Source: Rhodobiaceae bacterium (lineage in GTDB: Bacteria > Pseudomonadota > Alphaproteobacteria > Rhizobiales > Tepidamorphaceae). From it: a stretch of DNA of 64,000 nt. Location of the stretch: the NCBI GenBank assembly GCA_020637895.1, contig JACKJP010000002.1, positions 310,001 to 374,000 on the forward strand, in the 5' to 3' direction. The stretch's first letter is position 1. Every line of letters starts with the position of its first letter. Position numbers and translations under genes: made by a program. Under the pieces are notes generated by a model. That model saw nothing but the letters and a program-made list of their open reading frames with translations. It had not been told where the DNA came from and did not search any database. Positions 8,429 through 16,159 of the stretch are shown piece after piece.

Positions 8429-8953
8429 ATGATTCACGTCTGTTCGCTTGCGCGCCTGCACGATGTCGTTGCTGGAAGCCGTGCCGAACATGTCGTGACG
8501 CTGATCAACGAGGCGACACCTGTGCGCCGGCCTGCCAGCGTCAAGGCTGAGAATCATCTCTATCTCGGCATGAATGACATCACCGAACCGATGGACGGCA
8601 TGGTACCGCCCGGCGAAGAGCATATCGCAACGCTGCTGGATTTCGTCGGGCGCTGGCCGCGCGAGGCGCCGATCGTTTTTCATTGCTGGGCCGGGATCAG
8701 CCGTTCAACAGCGGCCGGCTACATCACGCTCTGCGCACTCTATCCGGAACTCGACGAAATGGCGGCCGCGATTGCGTTAAGGGAACGGGCGCCAACGGCA
8801 ACCCCGAATGCAAGGCTGGTTCGGCTGGCGGACGATATGCTGGGTCGCAATGGACGGATGGCCGACGCGATCGGCGCGATCGGGCGCGGCGATTTCTGTG
8901 CCGAAGGCACTCCCTTCATCCTCTCGCCGGATGAAGTCGGAAGGCGTGCATGA
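8429..8953 (+). CDS. tyrosine phosphatase family protein
   Basis: A 174-residue protein with a cysteine-phosphatase P-loop, HCWAGISRST near residue 88 (HCx2Gx2RS), the signature of protein tyrosine and dual-specificity phosphatases. A candidate general-acid Asp lies in LGMNDITEP near residue 50. The rest is short for a eukaryote-type enzyme but typical of the small alphaproteobacterial family. The substrate is unknown and could be a phosphoprotein, an inositol phosphate or a nucleotide. A GGGAGG ribosome-binding sequence precedes the ATG. Its stop overlaps the regulator start as ATGA, so the phosphatase and regulator are probably made together. Confidence 0.8.
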   Translation: MIHVCSLARLHDVVAGSRAEHVVTLINEATPVRRPASVKAENHLYLGMNDITEPMDGMVPPGEEHIATLLDFVGRWPREAPIVFHCWAGISRSTAAGYITLCALYPELDEMAAAIALRERAPTATPNARLVRLADDMLGRNGRMADAIGAIGRGDFCAEGTPFILSPDEVGRRA

Positions 8954-9930
8954 GCCTTGAAGCCGGCCCGGCCGGAATTGAAATCGAACTCAATGCCGCG
9001 ATCGTCTCCGTCCATGAGGAGACGCCGATCGTCGCCATCGTCGAAGGGCTTGCGCAGGGCGCGGACCGTGGCGCGGACCTGCTGCCCTTCGGTCCGTTCG
9101 ACCCCTTGCGCCACAGGACCATGGAAACGGGCCTCAGAAGCTGGGTGCTCGAACAGCGTGGCATCGAACTCGGTTACGTGGAACAGCTTTATTCTTTCGG
9201 CGACCGGGGACGCCATGCAGAACCGGGCGACACCGGCCCTCATGTCGTTTCAATCGGCTATCTGGCGCTGACGCAGCTGCCCGCTGGCAAAAAGCCGCGA
9301 GCGGGGTGGCATGCGATCTATGACTATTTCCCATGGGAAGACTGGCGCGACGGACGCCCGGATATTCTCGACAGCGAGATGATGCCGCGGCTCCGGCGAT
9401 GGGCAAGCGACCGCGGCGGAAGAGACGACCGCAATCCGCTCAGCCGCAGCGAACGACTGGCGCTCTGTTTCGGTGTCGACCCGGCCGTGTGGGACGACGA
9501 ACGCGTTCTTGAACGCTATGAGCTGCTCTATGAGGCCGGACTGTTGGCGGAAGCGCTGCGCGATGGCCGCGTGGCTGCGAATGCCTGGCAACCAAGACCG
9601 ATACTCGGCCGCAAGATGCGCTTCGACCATCGACGCATTCTTGCGACCGCGATGGGCCGACTGCGCGCCAAGATCAAGTATCGTCCGGTGATCTTCGAAC
9701 TGATGCCCTCGGCGTTCACCCTGACGGAACTGCAGAAGACAGTTGAATCGATTGCCGGGCGGCATCTTCACAAGCAGAACTTCCGCCGTCTGGTCGAGCA
9801 GGGCCAGCTGGTAGAGCCTACCGGAACGAACCGGCTGACGACTGGCGGCCGGCCGGCGCAACTCTTCCGGTTCAGGCGCGAGGTGCTGCCCGAACGGCCG
9901 GCGCCTGGTCTTCGCTACGCCGGGCGCTGA
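8950..9930 (+). CDS. NadQ/NrtR-type Nudix-related transcriptional regulator
   Basis: A 326-residue protein with an N-terminal Nudix-like fold and a C-terminal winged helix (FELMPSAFTLTELQKTVESI near residue 235, then KQNFRRLVEQGQLVEPTG). This is the NrtR layout, in which NAD-related metabolites bind the Nudix domain and control DNA binding. The Nudix box is degenerate: where REUxEE is expected the sequence reads RSWVLEQRGI near residue 65, so hydrolase activity is unlikely. Rhizobial NadQ regulators of this type control nadABC, which lies 2.6 kb downstream behind a palindromic operator. The link to that operator is inference. Its 3' end overlaps the convergent marR-like gene by 59 bases. Confidence 0.8.
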   Translation: MSLEAGPAGIEIELNAAIVSVHEETPIVAIVEGLAQGADRGADLLPFGPFDPLRHRTMETGLRSWVLEQRGIELGYVEQLYSFGDRGRHAEPGDTGPHVVSIGYLALTQLPAGKKPRAGWHAIYDYFPWEDWRDGRPDILDSEMMPRLRRWASDRGGRDDRNPLSRSERLALCFGVDPAVWDDERVLERYELLYEAGLLAEALRDGRVAANAWQPRPILGRKMRFDHRRILATAMGRLRAKIKYRPVIFELMPSAFTLTELQKTVESIAGRHLHKQNFRRLVEQGQLVEPTGTNRLTTGGRPAQLFRFRREVLPERPAPGLRYAGR

Positions 9931-10348
9931 GCATCACGCCCTCCACATTTTCGAGCAGTCCGTAAAGTTCCTCAAGCCTGCCGGCACCTAGGCCGCGCGC
10001 CATTTCCGCTTCAGTTTCGCGCCAGAGCCGCGCGGCCGCGCCATAGCGGGCGAAGCCCTGCGGCGTCATCGAAACTGCATGGACCCGCCTGTCGCTGGTC
10101 TTCTCCGGTGCGACAAGCTTTTCGCGCAGGAGCGGACGAAGGGTCCTCGTCATCGTTGTCCTGTCGGTGCCGAGCTTGCGCGCAAGCACGCTGACGGGCA
10201 CGGCCTCTGCGCGCGAGAGTTCGGCAAGAAGAGCGAATTGCGTTGCCGTGAGACCTGCACCGGCAAGCGCCGCATCATAGCCTTGCGTGACGATGCGCGC
10301 TGCCCGGCGCAACCTGTAGCAGGTACAACGCAGAAGCTGCTCGCTCAT
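9872..10348 (-). CDS. MarR family transcriptional regulator
   Basis: A 158-residue winged-helix regulator. The MarR DNA-binding region is LTATQFALLAELSRAE near residue 32, followed by the recognition helix LARKLGTDRTTMTRTLRPL near residue 56 and the wing EKTSDRRVHAVSMTPQG near residue 82. MarR proteins usually bind palindromes as dimers and release on binding small acids or phenols. A perfect 16-base palindrome lies 15 bases upstream of its start, a second in front of the divergent thioesterase gene, and a third in front of the MFS gene, so a small local regulon is likely. A strong GGGAGAAAAGGG precedes the ATG. The C-terminal coding sequence overlaps the end of the NadQ/NrtR gene. Confidence 0.9.
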   Translation of the reverse strand: MSEQLLRCTCYRLRRAARIVTQGYDAALAGAGLTATQFALLAELSRAEAVPVSVLARKLGTDRTTMTRTLRPLLREKLVAPEKTSDRRVHAVSMTPQGFARYGAAARLWRETEAEMARGLGAGRLEELYGLLENVEGVMLSARRSEDQAPAVRAAPRA

Positions 10349-10363
10349 CCCTTTTCTCCCAGA

Positions 10364-10379
10364 TGTATATGCATATACA
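10364..10379. promoter_or_regulatory. perfect palindrome, candidate MarR operator 1
   Basis: TGTATATG followed directly by its reverse complement CATATACA. It lies 15 bases upstream of the marR-like start codon, where a repressor would block its own transcription. It shares the TATGCATA/TGCATATGCA core with the palindrome upstream of the MFS gene. Confidence 0.65.
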
Positions 10380-10421
10380 CTTGTATCGCGTACGCCTTAC
10401 CAATAGGGTAACGGCATTATA

Positions 10422-10433
10422 GTGTATATACAC
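10422..10433. promoter_or_regulatory. perfect palindrome, candidate MarR operator 2
   Basis: GTGTATATACAC, a 12-base palindrome 21 bases upstream of the thioesterase ATG. It overlaps a good -10-like hexamer TATAGT at 10418-10423. A bound regulator there would occlude the thioesterase promoter. Confidence 0.6.
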
Positions 10434-10454
10434 GCATTATGAGGATTTGGCCAG

Positions 10455-10949
10455 ATGAGCGCAGAACGTCGCCCGCTTGATATCGCAAAGATCCGCGAGG
10501 CGCTGAAGAGCATGGACGGGCTTTCGCAACTGCAAGCCTACATGCTCAACAAGGAGAACATCATTCGGTCGATGACGGAGACCCTCAATTTCCATCTGGT
10601 CGAAGCTGAAACCGGCCGCGCGGTGTTCGAGGGGAATCCGGGCCACGAGCACATCAATCTTCATGGTATCGTCCATGGAGGCTGGGCCGGGGCCATCATG
10701 GACACCGCGATGGCCTGCGCCGTCCACTCGACCCTGAAAGTCGGCGAAACCTACTCGACGGTCGAATACAAGCTGAACTTCGTCAGGCCGATCCTTCCAG
10801 CCGCCGGAACGGTGCGCTGCACCGGCACGCTGCTCAGCCGTGGACGCAGAATTGCGACAAGCGAAGGAAGGCTGGAAGACGCTTCCGGCAAACTGCTGGC
10901 GCACGGGACGGAAACCTGCGTGATCCTTCCCATCGAACCGGAGCAGTAG
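10455..10949 (+). CDS. PaaI family hotdog-fold thioesterase
   Basis: A 164-residue hotdog-fold protein predicted to hydrolyse an acyl-CoA or aryl-CoA thioester. Typical PaaI motifs are the LHGIVHGGWAGAIMDTAMA stretch near residue 72, where the HGG and following Asp form the active site, and YSTVEYKLNFVRPI near residue 102. The first 45 residues are helical and extend the usual domain. It is divergent from the marR-like gene and shares its operator region, so it is probably controlled by that regulator. With the MFS exporter it may form a detoxification pair for an aromatic or fatty acid, which is inference. Confidence 0.88.
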   Translation: MSAERRPLDIAKIREALKSMDGLSQLQAYMLNKENIIRSMTETLNFHLVEAETGRAVFEGNPGHEHINLHGIVHGGWAGAIMDTAMACAVHSTLKVGETYSTVEYKLNFVRPILPAAGTVRCTGTLLSRGRRIATSEGRLEDASGKLLAHGTETCVILPIEPEQ

Positions 10950-10971
10950 GCCGATCGCGCGCCAGCCGGGA

Positions 10972-12207
10972 TCAGGCCGGCTTCAGCCGCGGCACGGCCT
11001 GCTCACGGATCGGCCAATGAACCACCGCGGCGAATATTCCGAGCGCCACGCCAAGCCACCAGACACCGTCGTAGCTTCCATAGATGTCATAGAGTTCGCC
11101 GCCGGCCCACACGCCGAGGAACGAGCCGATCTGATGCGACAGGAAGACCAGACCGCCAAGCATGCCGAGATGGCGGGTCCCAAAAAAGATCGCCACGAGC
11201 GCATTCGTAAGCGGCACCGTCGATAGCCACAGTACGCCCATCACGATCGAGAAGATGATGACGCTTGTTCCGGTCTGCGGAAGAAGCAGAAAAGCCGTTA
11301 CGGCGATTGAACGCCCGATATAGATGAACGCCAGCGAGTGGGGCTTGGAATAGCGCTGACCGATAAATCCCGATCCAAGCGACCCGACGATGTTGAAAAG
11401 GCCGATAAGCGCGAGGGCCAAAACCGCATAGGAGGGGTCGAGCCCGATGTCGCCGATATAGGCGGGGAAATGGGCGGTGATGAAAGCGACCTGAAAGCCG
11501 CAAACGAAAAATCCCGAGATCAGCAGCAGGTAATTGCGTGTGCGGACCGCCTCGCGGAACGCCTGGCCTGCCGTCTGCTCGACCTGTTCTGCGAAAGCGC
11601 CCATGCCCGCCGAGCGGCCCCGGAGGGGTATGGCCAGAAACGGGATCACCAACATGGCGATACCAAGCCAGACAAGCGCATCGGACCAACCGACATTGCT
11701 GATCAGTGCCTGCGATAGCGGCGAGAAGGCGAACATGCCGAACGACCCGGACGCGGTCGCAATGCCGAATATCAGCGTGCGCTTTTCGGCCGGAACGCGA
11801 CGAGCAAGCGCCGCCATAACGATCGTGAAGGAACATGCCGCGACGCCGAGACCGACAAGTACGCCGCCGCCGATATGCAAATACACAGGCGCGTCCGCGA
11901 CGGCCATCATGTAGAGGCCGGCTGCATAGATCAGACCTCCGGCGGCCAGCACCCGCGCTGAACCGAAACGATCTGCGACGGCACCGAACAATGGCTGTCC
12001 AAGCCCCCACGCAAGATTCTGTATCGCCATGGCAAGGCCGAAGGTCGCCCTGTCCCATCCGGTTTCGGTAAGCATGGGCAGCTGGAAAAAGCCCATTGCA
12101 GAACGCGGCCCGAACCCGATGGCCGCGATCAGGCAACCTGCCAGGACCGCCACCCAGAGGTTCTGCATCAGCGGCTTTGGCGCCGCAGCTTCAGTCATAA
12201 CCGTCAT
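10972..12207 (-). CDS. MFS transporter
   Basis: A 411-residue major facilitator with 12 predicted membrane helices in two halves. The helix 2-3 loop carries a typical MFS motif, GAVADRFGSARVL near residue 66, and helix 1 is VAVLAGCLIAAIGFGPRSAMG. It resembles monocarboxylate or oxalate/formate-type carriers, but the substrate cannot be predicted. I start it at the ATG at 12207, preceded by GGGGA; the GTG just before it or the ATG at 12198 are alternatives. It converges on the thioesterase gene, and its promoter contains a palindrome similar to those beside the marR-like gene. Confidence 0.88.
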   Translation of the reverse strand: MTVMTEAAAPKPLMQNLWVAVLAGCLIAAIGFGPRSAMGFFQLPMLTETGWDRATFGLAMAIQNLAWGLGQPLFGAVADRFGSARVLAAGGLIYAAGLYMMAVADAPVYLHIGGGVLVGLGVAACSFTIVMAALARRVPAEKRTLIFGIATASGSFGMFAFSPLSQALISNVGWSDALVWLGIAMLVIPFLAIPLRGRSAGMGAFAEQVEQTAGQAFREAVRTRNYLLLISGFFVCGFQVAFITAHFPAYIGDIGLDPSYAVLALALIGLFNIVGSLGSGFIGQRYSKPHSLAFIYIGRSIAVTAFLLLPQTGTSVIIFSIVMGVLWLSTVPLTNALVAIFFGTRHLGMLGGLVFLSHQIGSFLGVWAGGELYDIYGSYDGVWWLGVALGIFAAVVHWPIREQAVPRLKPA

Positions 12208-12244
12208 CACTGTCCCCGATTCCAGATGTCGCCGCGCATTTTAA

Positions 12245-12256
12245 GTGCATATGCAC
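12245..12256. promoter_or_regulatory. perfect palindrome, candidate MarR operator 3
   Basis: GTGCATATGCAC, placed between a possible -35 (TTGCAA) and -10 (TTAAAA) of the minus-strand MFS gene, 38 bases upstream of its ATG. It is close in sequence to the two palindromes around the marR-like gene 1.8 kb away. Confidence 0.6.
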
Positions 12257-12508
12257 CTTAATTGCAATTCCGCCGATCCAGCCTGTGGTCCGGCGTACGC
12301 TCGGCATCGCAGCGGGCTTACGCGCGCATCATGCAGTATAGCCTTCGGCGTACATTTTGGGAGAGGGATGAACGGATGCTCACATGATCAATTGGTTGCA
12401 GAAGCAGCACTGTCGGGGATGCATCGGGGCAGCACTGGACATGCTCGACAATCCATCCCATATGACATATTGAATGAGCGAAGCGTATTTCGGCTGGCGC
12501 CGCTCGCA

Positions 12509-12533
12509 AGCCGGCAGAGATGCCGGCTGTTTT
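12509..12533 (+). terminator. terminator-like hairpin upstream of nadA
   Basis: AGCCGGC and GCCGGCT form a perfect 7-base stem around a 6-base loop, followed by GTTTTAA. It stands just before the nad operator, so it could end a small upstream transcript or insulate the nad operon from read-through. The T run is short. Confidence 0.4.
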
Positions 12534-12543
12534 AACGGCCATA

Positions 12544-12564
12544 TTATACTCAAACTGAGTATAA
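12544..12564. promoter_or_regulatory. operator palindrome of the nadABC operon (candidate NadQ/NrtR site)
   Basis: Perfect 9-base arms TTATACTCA and TGAGTATAA are separated by AAC. The left arm contains the -10-like hexamer TATACT, so a bound repressor would block initiation. The right arm ends where the nadA ribosome-binding sequence AAGGAGGA begins, 10 bases before the ATG. A NAD-type regulator gene is encoded at 8950-9930. The assignment of the regulator to this site is inferred from proximity and from known control of nad genes in Rhizobiales. Confidence 0.75.
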
Positions 12565-12574
12565 GGAGGAAGAC

Positions 12575-13657
12575 ATGACCGAGCTTTCCGCAACCATCTC
12601 TTCTGGAGACAAGGCGCAGACAGTCCTCTCGTCGGGCAAGAGCTACAGGAAGCTTGCGATGCCCGATTTGCAGTGGACGCCCGCGCTGGAACGAGAGATG
12701 CGGCCGCTTTACGAGAAGCTGGCAAACGTCATCCCGTCAGTCGAATGGCCGTTTCATGCGCCCTACATCAAGGCGATCAACGACCTGAAGAAGGAGCGCA
12801 ACGCCGTCATTCTTGCGCATAACTACATGACGCCGGAGATTTTCCATGGCGTAGCCGACTTCATGGGCGACTCCCTTCAGCTGGCCCAGCAGGCAGCCAG
12901 GGTCGAGGCCGACGTCATCATACAGTGCGGCGTGCACTTCATGGCCGAGACCTCAAAGCTGCTGAGCCCGCAGAAGACCGTGCTCATCCCGGACATGGAC
13001 GCGGGCTGCTCGCTGGCATCTTCCATCACCGGCGCGGACCTCCGCGCGATGCGCGCGGCCTATCCGGGCGTGCCGGTCGTTTCATACGTGAACACTTCCG
13101 CCGACGTGAAGGCCGAGACCGACATCTGCTGCACTTCCTCGAACGCGGTGCAGGTTGTGGAATCGCTCGGCACGGACCGGGTGATATTCGTCCCTGACGA
13201 ATATCTGGCGAGCTACGTCCAGTCGCAGACGGATGTGCAGCTCATCGTCTGGAAGGGCCACTGCGAGGTTCATGAACGCTTCACCGGCGAGGAACTGCGC
13301 GCCTATCGCGAGGCCGATCCCTCGGTGAAGATCATCGCCCACCCCGAATGCCCGCCCGACGTGCTTGCCGAAGCCGATTTCACAGGCTCAACGGCGAAGA
13401 TGATCGACTGGGTAAAGACCAACGAACCGCCGCGCGTCGTCATGGTCACGGAATGCTCGATGGCCGACAACGTCGCCGCCGAAACGCCGAACGTCAATTT
13501 CGTGCGGCCCTGCAATTTGTGCCCCTACATGAAGCGCATCAGCCTGCCGAAGATCCTCGACTCGCTGCTTGAGATGAAGGACGAAGTGGTGATCGATCCG
13601 ATGATCGCCGAAAAAGCGCGCCGCTCGGTCGAGCGCATGATCAACCTCAAGTCCTGA
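12575..13657 (+). CDS. nadA: quinolinate synthase
   Basis: Condenses iminoaspartate with dihydroxyacetone phosphate to quinolinate in de novo NAD synthesis. The 360-residue protein is typical in length. Candidate ligands of the 4Fe-4S cluster are Cys residues in VIIQCGVHFMAE near residue 117, in TDICCTSSNAVQ near residue 186 and in RPCNLCPYMKRISL near residue 312. A strong AAGGAGGA stands before the ATG. It is the first gene of the nadA-nadB-nadC operon, with nadB starting 8 bases after its stop, and sits behind the palindromic operator. Confidence 0.96.
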   Translation: MTELSATISSGDKAQTVLSSGKSYRKLAMPDLQWTPALEREMRPLYEKLANVIPSVEWPFHAPYIKAINDLKKERNAVILAHNYMTPEIFHGVADFMGDSLQLAQQAARVEADVIIQCGVHFMAETSKLLSPQKTVLIPDMDAGCSLASSITGADLRAMRAAYPGVPVVSYVNTSADVKAETDICCTSSNAVQVVESLGTDRVIFVPDEYLASYVQSQTDVQLIVWKGHCEVHERFTGEELRAYREADPSVKIIAHPECPPDVLAEADFTGSTAKMIDWVKTNEPPRVVMVTECSMADNVAAETPNVNFVRPCNLCPYMKRISLPKILDSLLEMKDEVVIDPMIAEKARRSVERMINLKS

Positions 13658-13665
13658 ACGGCGCG

Positions 13666-15294
13666 ATGACAATGGAACTGGTGAAAAGCCGTATCCCGGC
13701 AGCCGAGGGGCCGCAGCACGACGACATCGTCATTATCGGCGGCGGCCTCGCCGGGCTGTTCTGCGCCCTCAAGCTGGCGCCACGCAGGGTGACGGTGCTG
13801 ACTTCGGCTCCGATTGGCGAAGGTGCCTCTTCCGCCTGGGCGCAGGGCGGCATTGCCGCAGCCGTAAGCGAAGGCGATACGGCCGAAGCCCACACCGACG
13901 ATACGATTGCGGCAGGCGCCGGGATCGTCGACCGGCAGATCACCCTGGGCATGGCGCGCGAGGCCGGCGAACGGATCAACGACCTCCTTGCCTATGGCGT
14001 ACCGTTCGACCGGGACCTTGAAGGCAAACTTGCGGTTTCTCGCGAGGCCGCACATGGGGCAAGGCGTATCGTCCGGGTCGGCGGCGACATGGCCGGCAAG
14101 GCGATCATGGCGGCGCTGACCCGCACTGTTCGCGACACGCCGTCCATCACCCTGATCGAGGGTTATTCGGCCGAAAGCCTCATTACCGAGGGCAAGAAGG
14201 TAACCGGCGTCGTCGCACGCCCCGTCGAGGCGGACGGACGTCCGCAATTGCAGCTCGCGACGAGGGCGCTGATCCTCGCCAGCGGCGGCAGTGGACATCT
14301 TTACGCCGTGACGACCAACCCGGCCGAAGCCAATGGCGAAGGCATCGCCATCGCAGCGCGCGCCGGCGCGATCATTGCCGATCCGGAGTTCATCCAGTTT
14401 CACCCGACGGCGATCGCGATCGATCGCGACCCGGCGCCGCTTGCGACAGAAGCCCTTCGCGGCGAAGGCGCGACCCTGATTGACGCTGACGGCAACCGTT
14501 TCATGCGCGAGATCGACCCGGCCGCCGAGCTTGCGCCGCGCGATATCGTCGCGCGCGGCGTTTTCCGCATGCGCCGCGCCGGCAAGCCGGTGTTCCTCGA
14601 TTGCCGCGAGGCGATCGGAGCGGCATTCCCGGAACATTTCCAGAAGGTCTATCAGACCTGCATCGACGCCGGCATCGACCCCGTCACCCAGCCCATTCCG
14701 GTAACGACCGCCGCGCACTACCACATGGGCGGCGTGCTGACCGACGCAATGGGCAGAACCAGCCTGGACGGGCTTTGGGCCTGTGGTGAAGTGACCTCGA
14801 CCGGTGTTCATGGCGCGAACCGCCTGGCTTCCAATTCACTGCTCGAGGCAGTTGTCTTCGCCGCCCGCATCGCCAATGACGTCGCGACCGTCATCACCCA
14901 GGACGGAACACGCCGCCAAGCCGAAATCATCGCCGGTGCAGAGCGTGAACTGTTCGACGAGAATGCCGATATCGCAAAGCTTCGCGACACGATGACCGAC
15001 AATGTTGGCGTTATCCGCAACGAAGCCGGCCTGATGGAAGCGATCAGCACCTTCGAGGCGCTGGAGCGCGGCGGCAGTTCCTCAACCCGTTTCCGCAACA
15101 TGCTGGTGACGGCGAGACTGATCACGGTTGCCGCCCTCAACCGGCGCGAGAGCCGTGGCGGGCATTTCCGCGATGACTGGCCGAAGAGCGATCCGGCCCA
15201 GGCCCACAGGACCTACGTGACGCTTGAAGAGACGCTGCATCGCATCGATGAACTCAACGGGGGCCGGCGTCATGCCAAAGCCGCAGCAGGCTGA
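13666..15294 (+). CDS. nadB: L-aspartate oxidase
   Basis: FAD enzyme that oxidises L-aspartate to iminoaspartate for quinolinate synthase. The 542-residue protein shows the dinucleotide fold IIGGGLAGLFCALKL near residue 22, SSAWAQGGIAA near residue 56, a substrate-binding HPTAI near residue 246, and GVHGANRLASNSLLEAVVF near residue 380. The C-terminal helical domain has the usual RESRGGHFRDDWP near residue 498. It is the second gene of the nad operon. Its last 23 bases overlap the chosen nadC start, in keeping with translational coupling. Confidence 0.96.
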   Translation: MTMELVKSRIPAAEGPQHDDIVIIGGGLAGLFCALKLAPRRVTVLTSAPIGEGASSAWAQGGIAAAVSEGDTAEAHTDDTIAAGAGIVDRQITLGMAREAGERINDLLAYGVPFDRDLEGKLAVSREAAHGARRIVRVGGDMAGKAIMAALTRTVRDTPSITLIEGYSAESLITEGKKVTGVVARPVEADGRPQLQLATRALILASGGSGHLYAVTTNPAEANGEGIAIAARAGAIIADPEFIQFHPTAIAIDRDPAPLATEALRGEGATLIDADGNRFMREIDPAAELAPRDIVARGVFRMRRAGKPVFLDCREAIGAAFPEHFQKVYQTCIDAGIDPVTQPIPVTTAAHYHMGGVLTDAMGRTSLDGLWACGEVTSTGVHGANRLASNSLLEAVVFAARIANDVATVITQDGTRRQAEIIAGAERELFDENADIAKLRDTMTDNVGVIRNEAGLMEAISTFEALERGGSSSTRFRNMLVTARLITVAALNRRESRGGHFRDDWPKSDPAQAHRTYVTLEETLHRIDELNGGRRHAKAAAG

Positions 15295-16153
15295 CGCGGA
15301 GGCCGGGCTGCCCGCCCTGCCCGTGCCGCTCATCGACAAGGCCGTTCGTGCAGCGCTTGAGGAAGATCTCGGTCTTGCAGGCGATATCACGACGACGGCA
15401 ACCATCGCCGAGGACGCCCGTTCCTCCGCCGTCATCGCCGCCAGAAAGGAAGGCGTGATCGCTGGGCTCGAGGTGGCGCGGGCGGCATTCGCGGCCTGCG
15501 ACCCTGCCATCGCGTTCGAACCGCTCGTCAAGGACGGCGACGTCGTCGCGCCCGGCACGGCCGCGGCGCGGATCGAAGGGCCGTCGCGCGGCATCCTGAC
15601 CGGCGAGCGAACGGCGCTCAATTTCATGTGCCACATGAGCGGCATCGCCACGCTCACCCGCGAATATGTGCAGAAGGCGGCCGGCACCAGGGCTCGCATC
15701 TGTTGCACCCGAAAGACCAATCCAGGGCTTCGCGCCTTTGAGAAATACGCGGTACGGGCGGGCGGCGGTTCATCGCACCGCTACGGCCTGTTCGACGCCG
15801 TGCTGATCAAGGACAACCATATCGTCGCAGCTGGCGGCATCGCGGCCGCAATCGGTCGTGCCCGCGCGCATGCCGGGCATCTGGTGAAAATCGAGATCGA
15901 AGTCGACAGCATCGACCAGTTGCGGGAAGTAATGGCGATTGGCGCGGATGTCGTGCTGCTCGACAATATGGCGCCGAAAATGCTGGCCGAGGCGGTCAGC
16001 ATCATCGCCGGCCGCGCACTGGCCGAGACGTCCGGAGGGGTCAATCTCGATACGGTAGAAGCAATCGCGAAATCCGGCGTCGACCTGATTTCGGTGGGGG
16101 CGCTGACGCATTCGGCCCCGGTGCTCGATCTTGGCCTCGATTTCGTGGGCTGA
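15272..16153 (+). CDS. nadC: nicotinate-nucleotide diphosphorylase (carboxylating)
   Basis: Quinolinate phosphoribosyltransferase, which converts quinolinate and PRPP to nicotinate mononucleotide, the third step of de novo NAD synthesis. The 293-residue protein has LEEDLGLAGDITT near residue 26, the CTRKTNPGLRAFEKYAV active-site stretch near residue 145, and FDAVLIKDNHI near residue 172, with EVDSIDQL and NLDTVEAIAKSGVD toward the C-terminus. I chose ATG 15272 (MPKPQQ) over upstream in-frame ATGs because it follows a GGGGG ribosome-binding sequence and leaves a normal-length N-terminus. It ends the operon; the convergent sleB gene stops 7 bases away. Confidence 0.95.
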   Translation: MPKPQQADAEAGLPALPVPLIDKAVRAALEEDLGLAGDITTTATIAEDARSSAVIAARKEGVIAGLEVARAAFAACDPAIAFEPLVKDGDVVAPGTAAARIEGPSRGILTGERTALNFMCHMSGIATLTREYVQKAAGTRARICCTRKTNPGLRAFEKYAVRAGGGSSHRYGLFDAVLIKDNHIVAAGGIAAAIGRARAHAGHLVKIEIEVDSIDQLREVMAIGADVVLLDNMAPKMLAEAVSIIAGRALAETSGGVNLDTVEAIAKSGVDLISVGALTHSAPVLDLGLDFVG

Positions 16154-16159
16154 CCTGCG

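Larger units (their letters stand above)
12208..12574. other. intergenic region between MFS gene and nadA
   Basis: A 367-base noncoding stretch. On the left are the palindrome and a weak minus-strand promoter (TTGCAA-N17-TTAAAA) for the MFS gene; on the right are a terminator-like hairpin, the nad operator and the nadA ribosome-binding site. The roughly 250 bases between (12257-12508) hold no credible gene; short open frames there lack ribosome-binding sites. A small RNA ending at the hairpin is possible. Confidence 0.6.

Noticed and set aside
12245..12535. 96-codon frame in the gap before nadA
   Set aside because: Starts inside the MFS operator palindrome, lacks a ribosome-binding site and ends in the hairpin; the translated product looks like noncoding sequence.
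13525..14811. 428-codon minus-strand frame over nadB
   Set aside because: Shadow of nadB, with no domain of its own.
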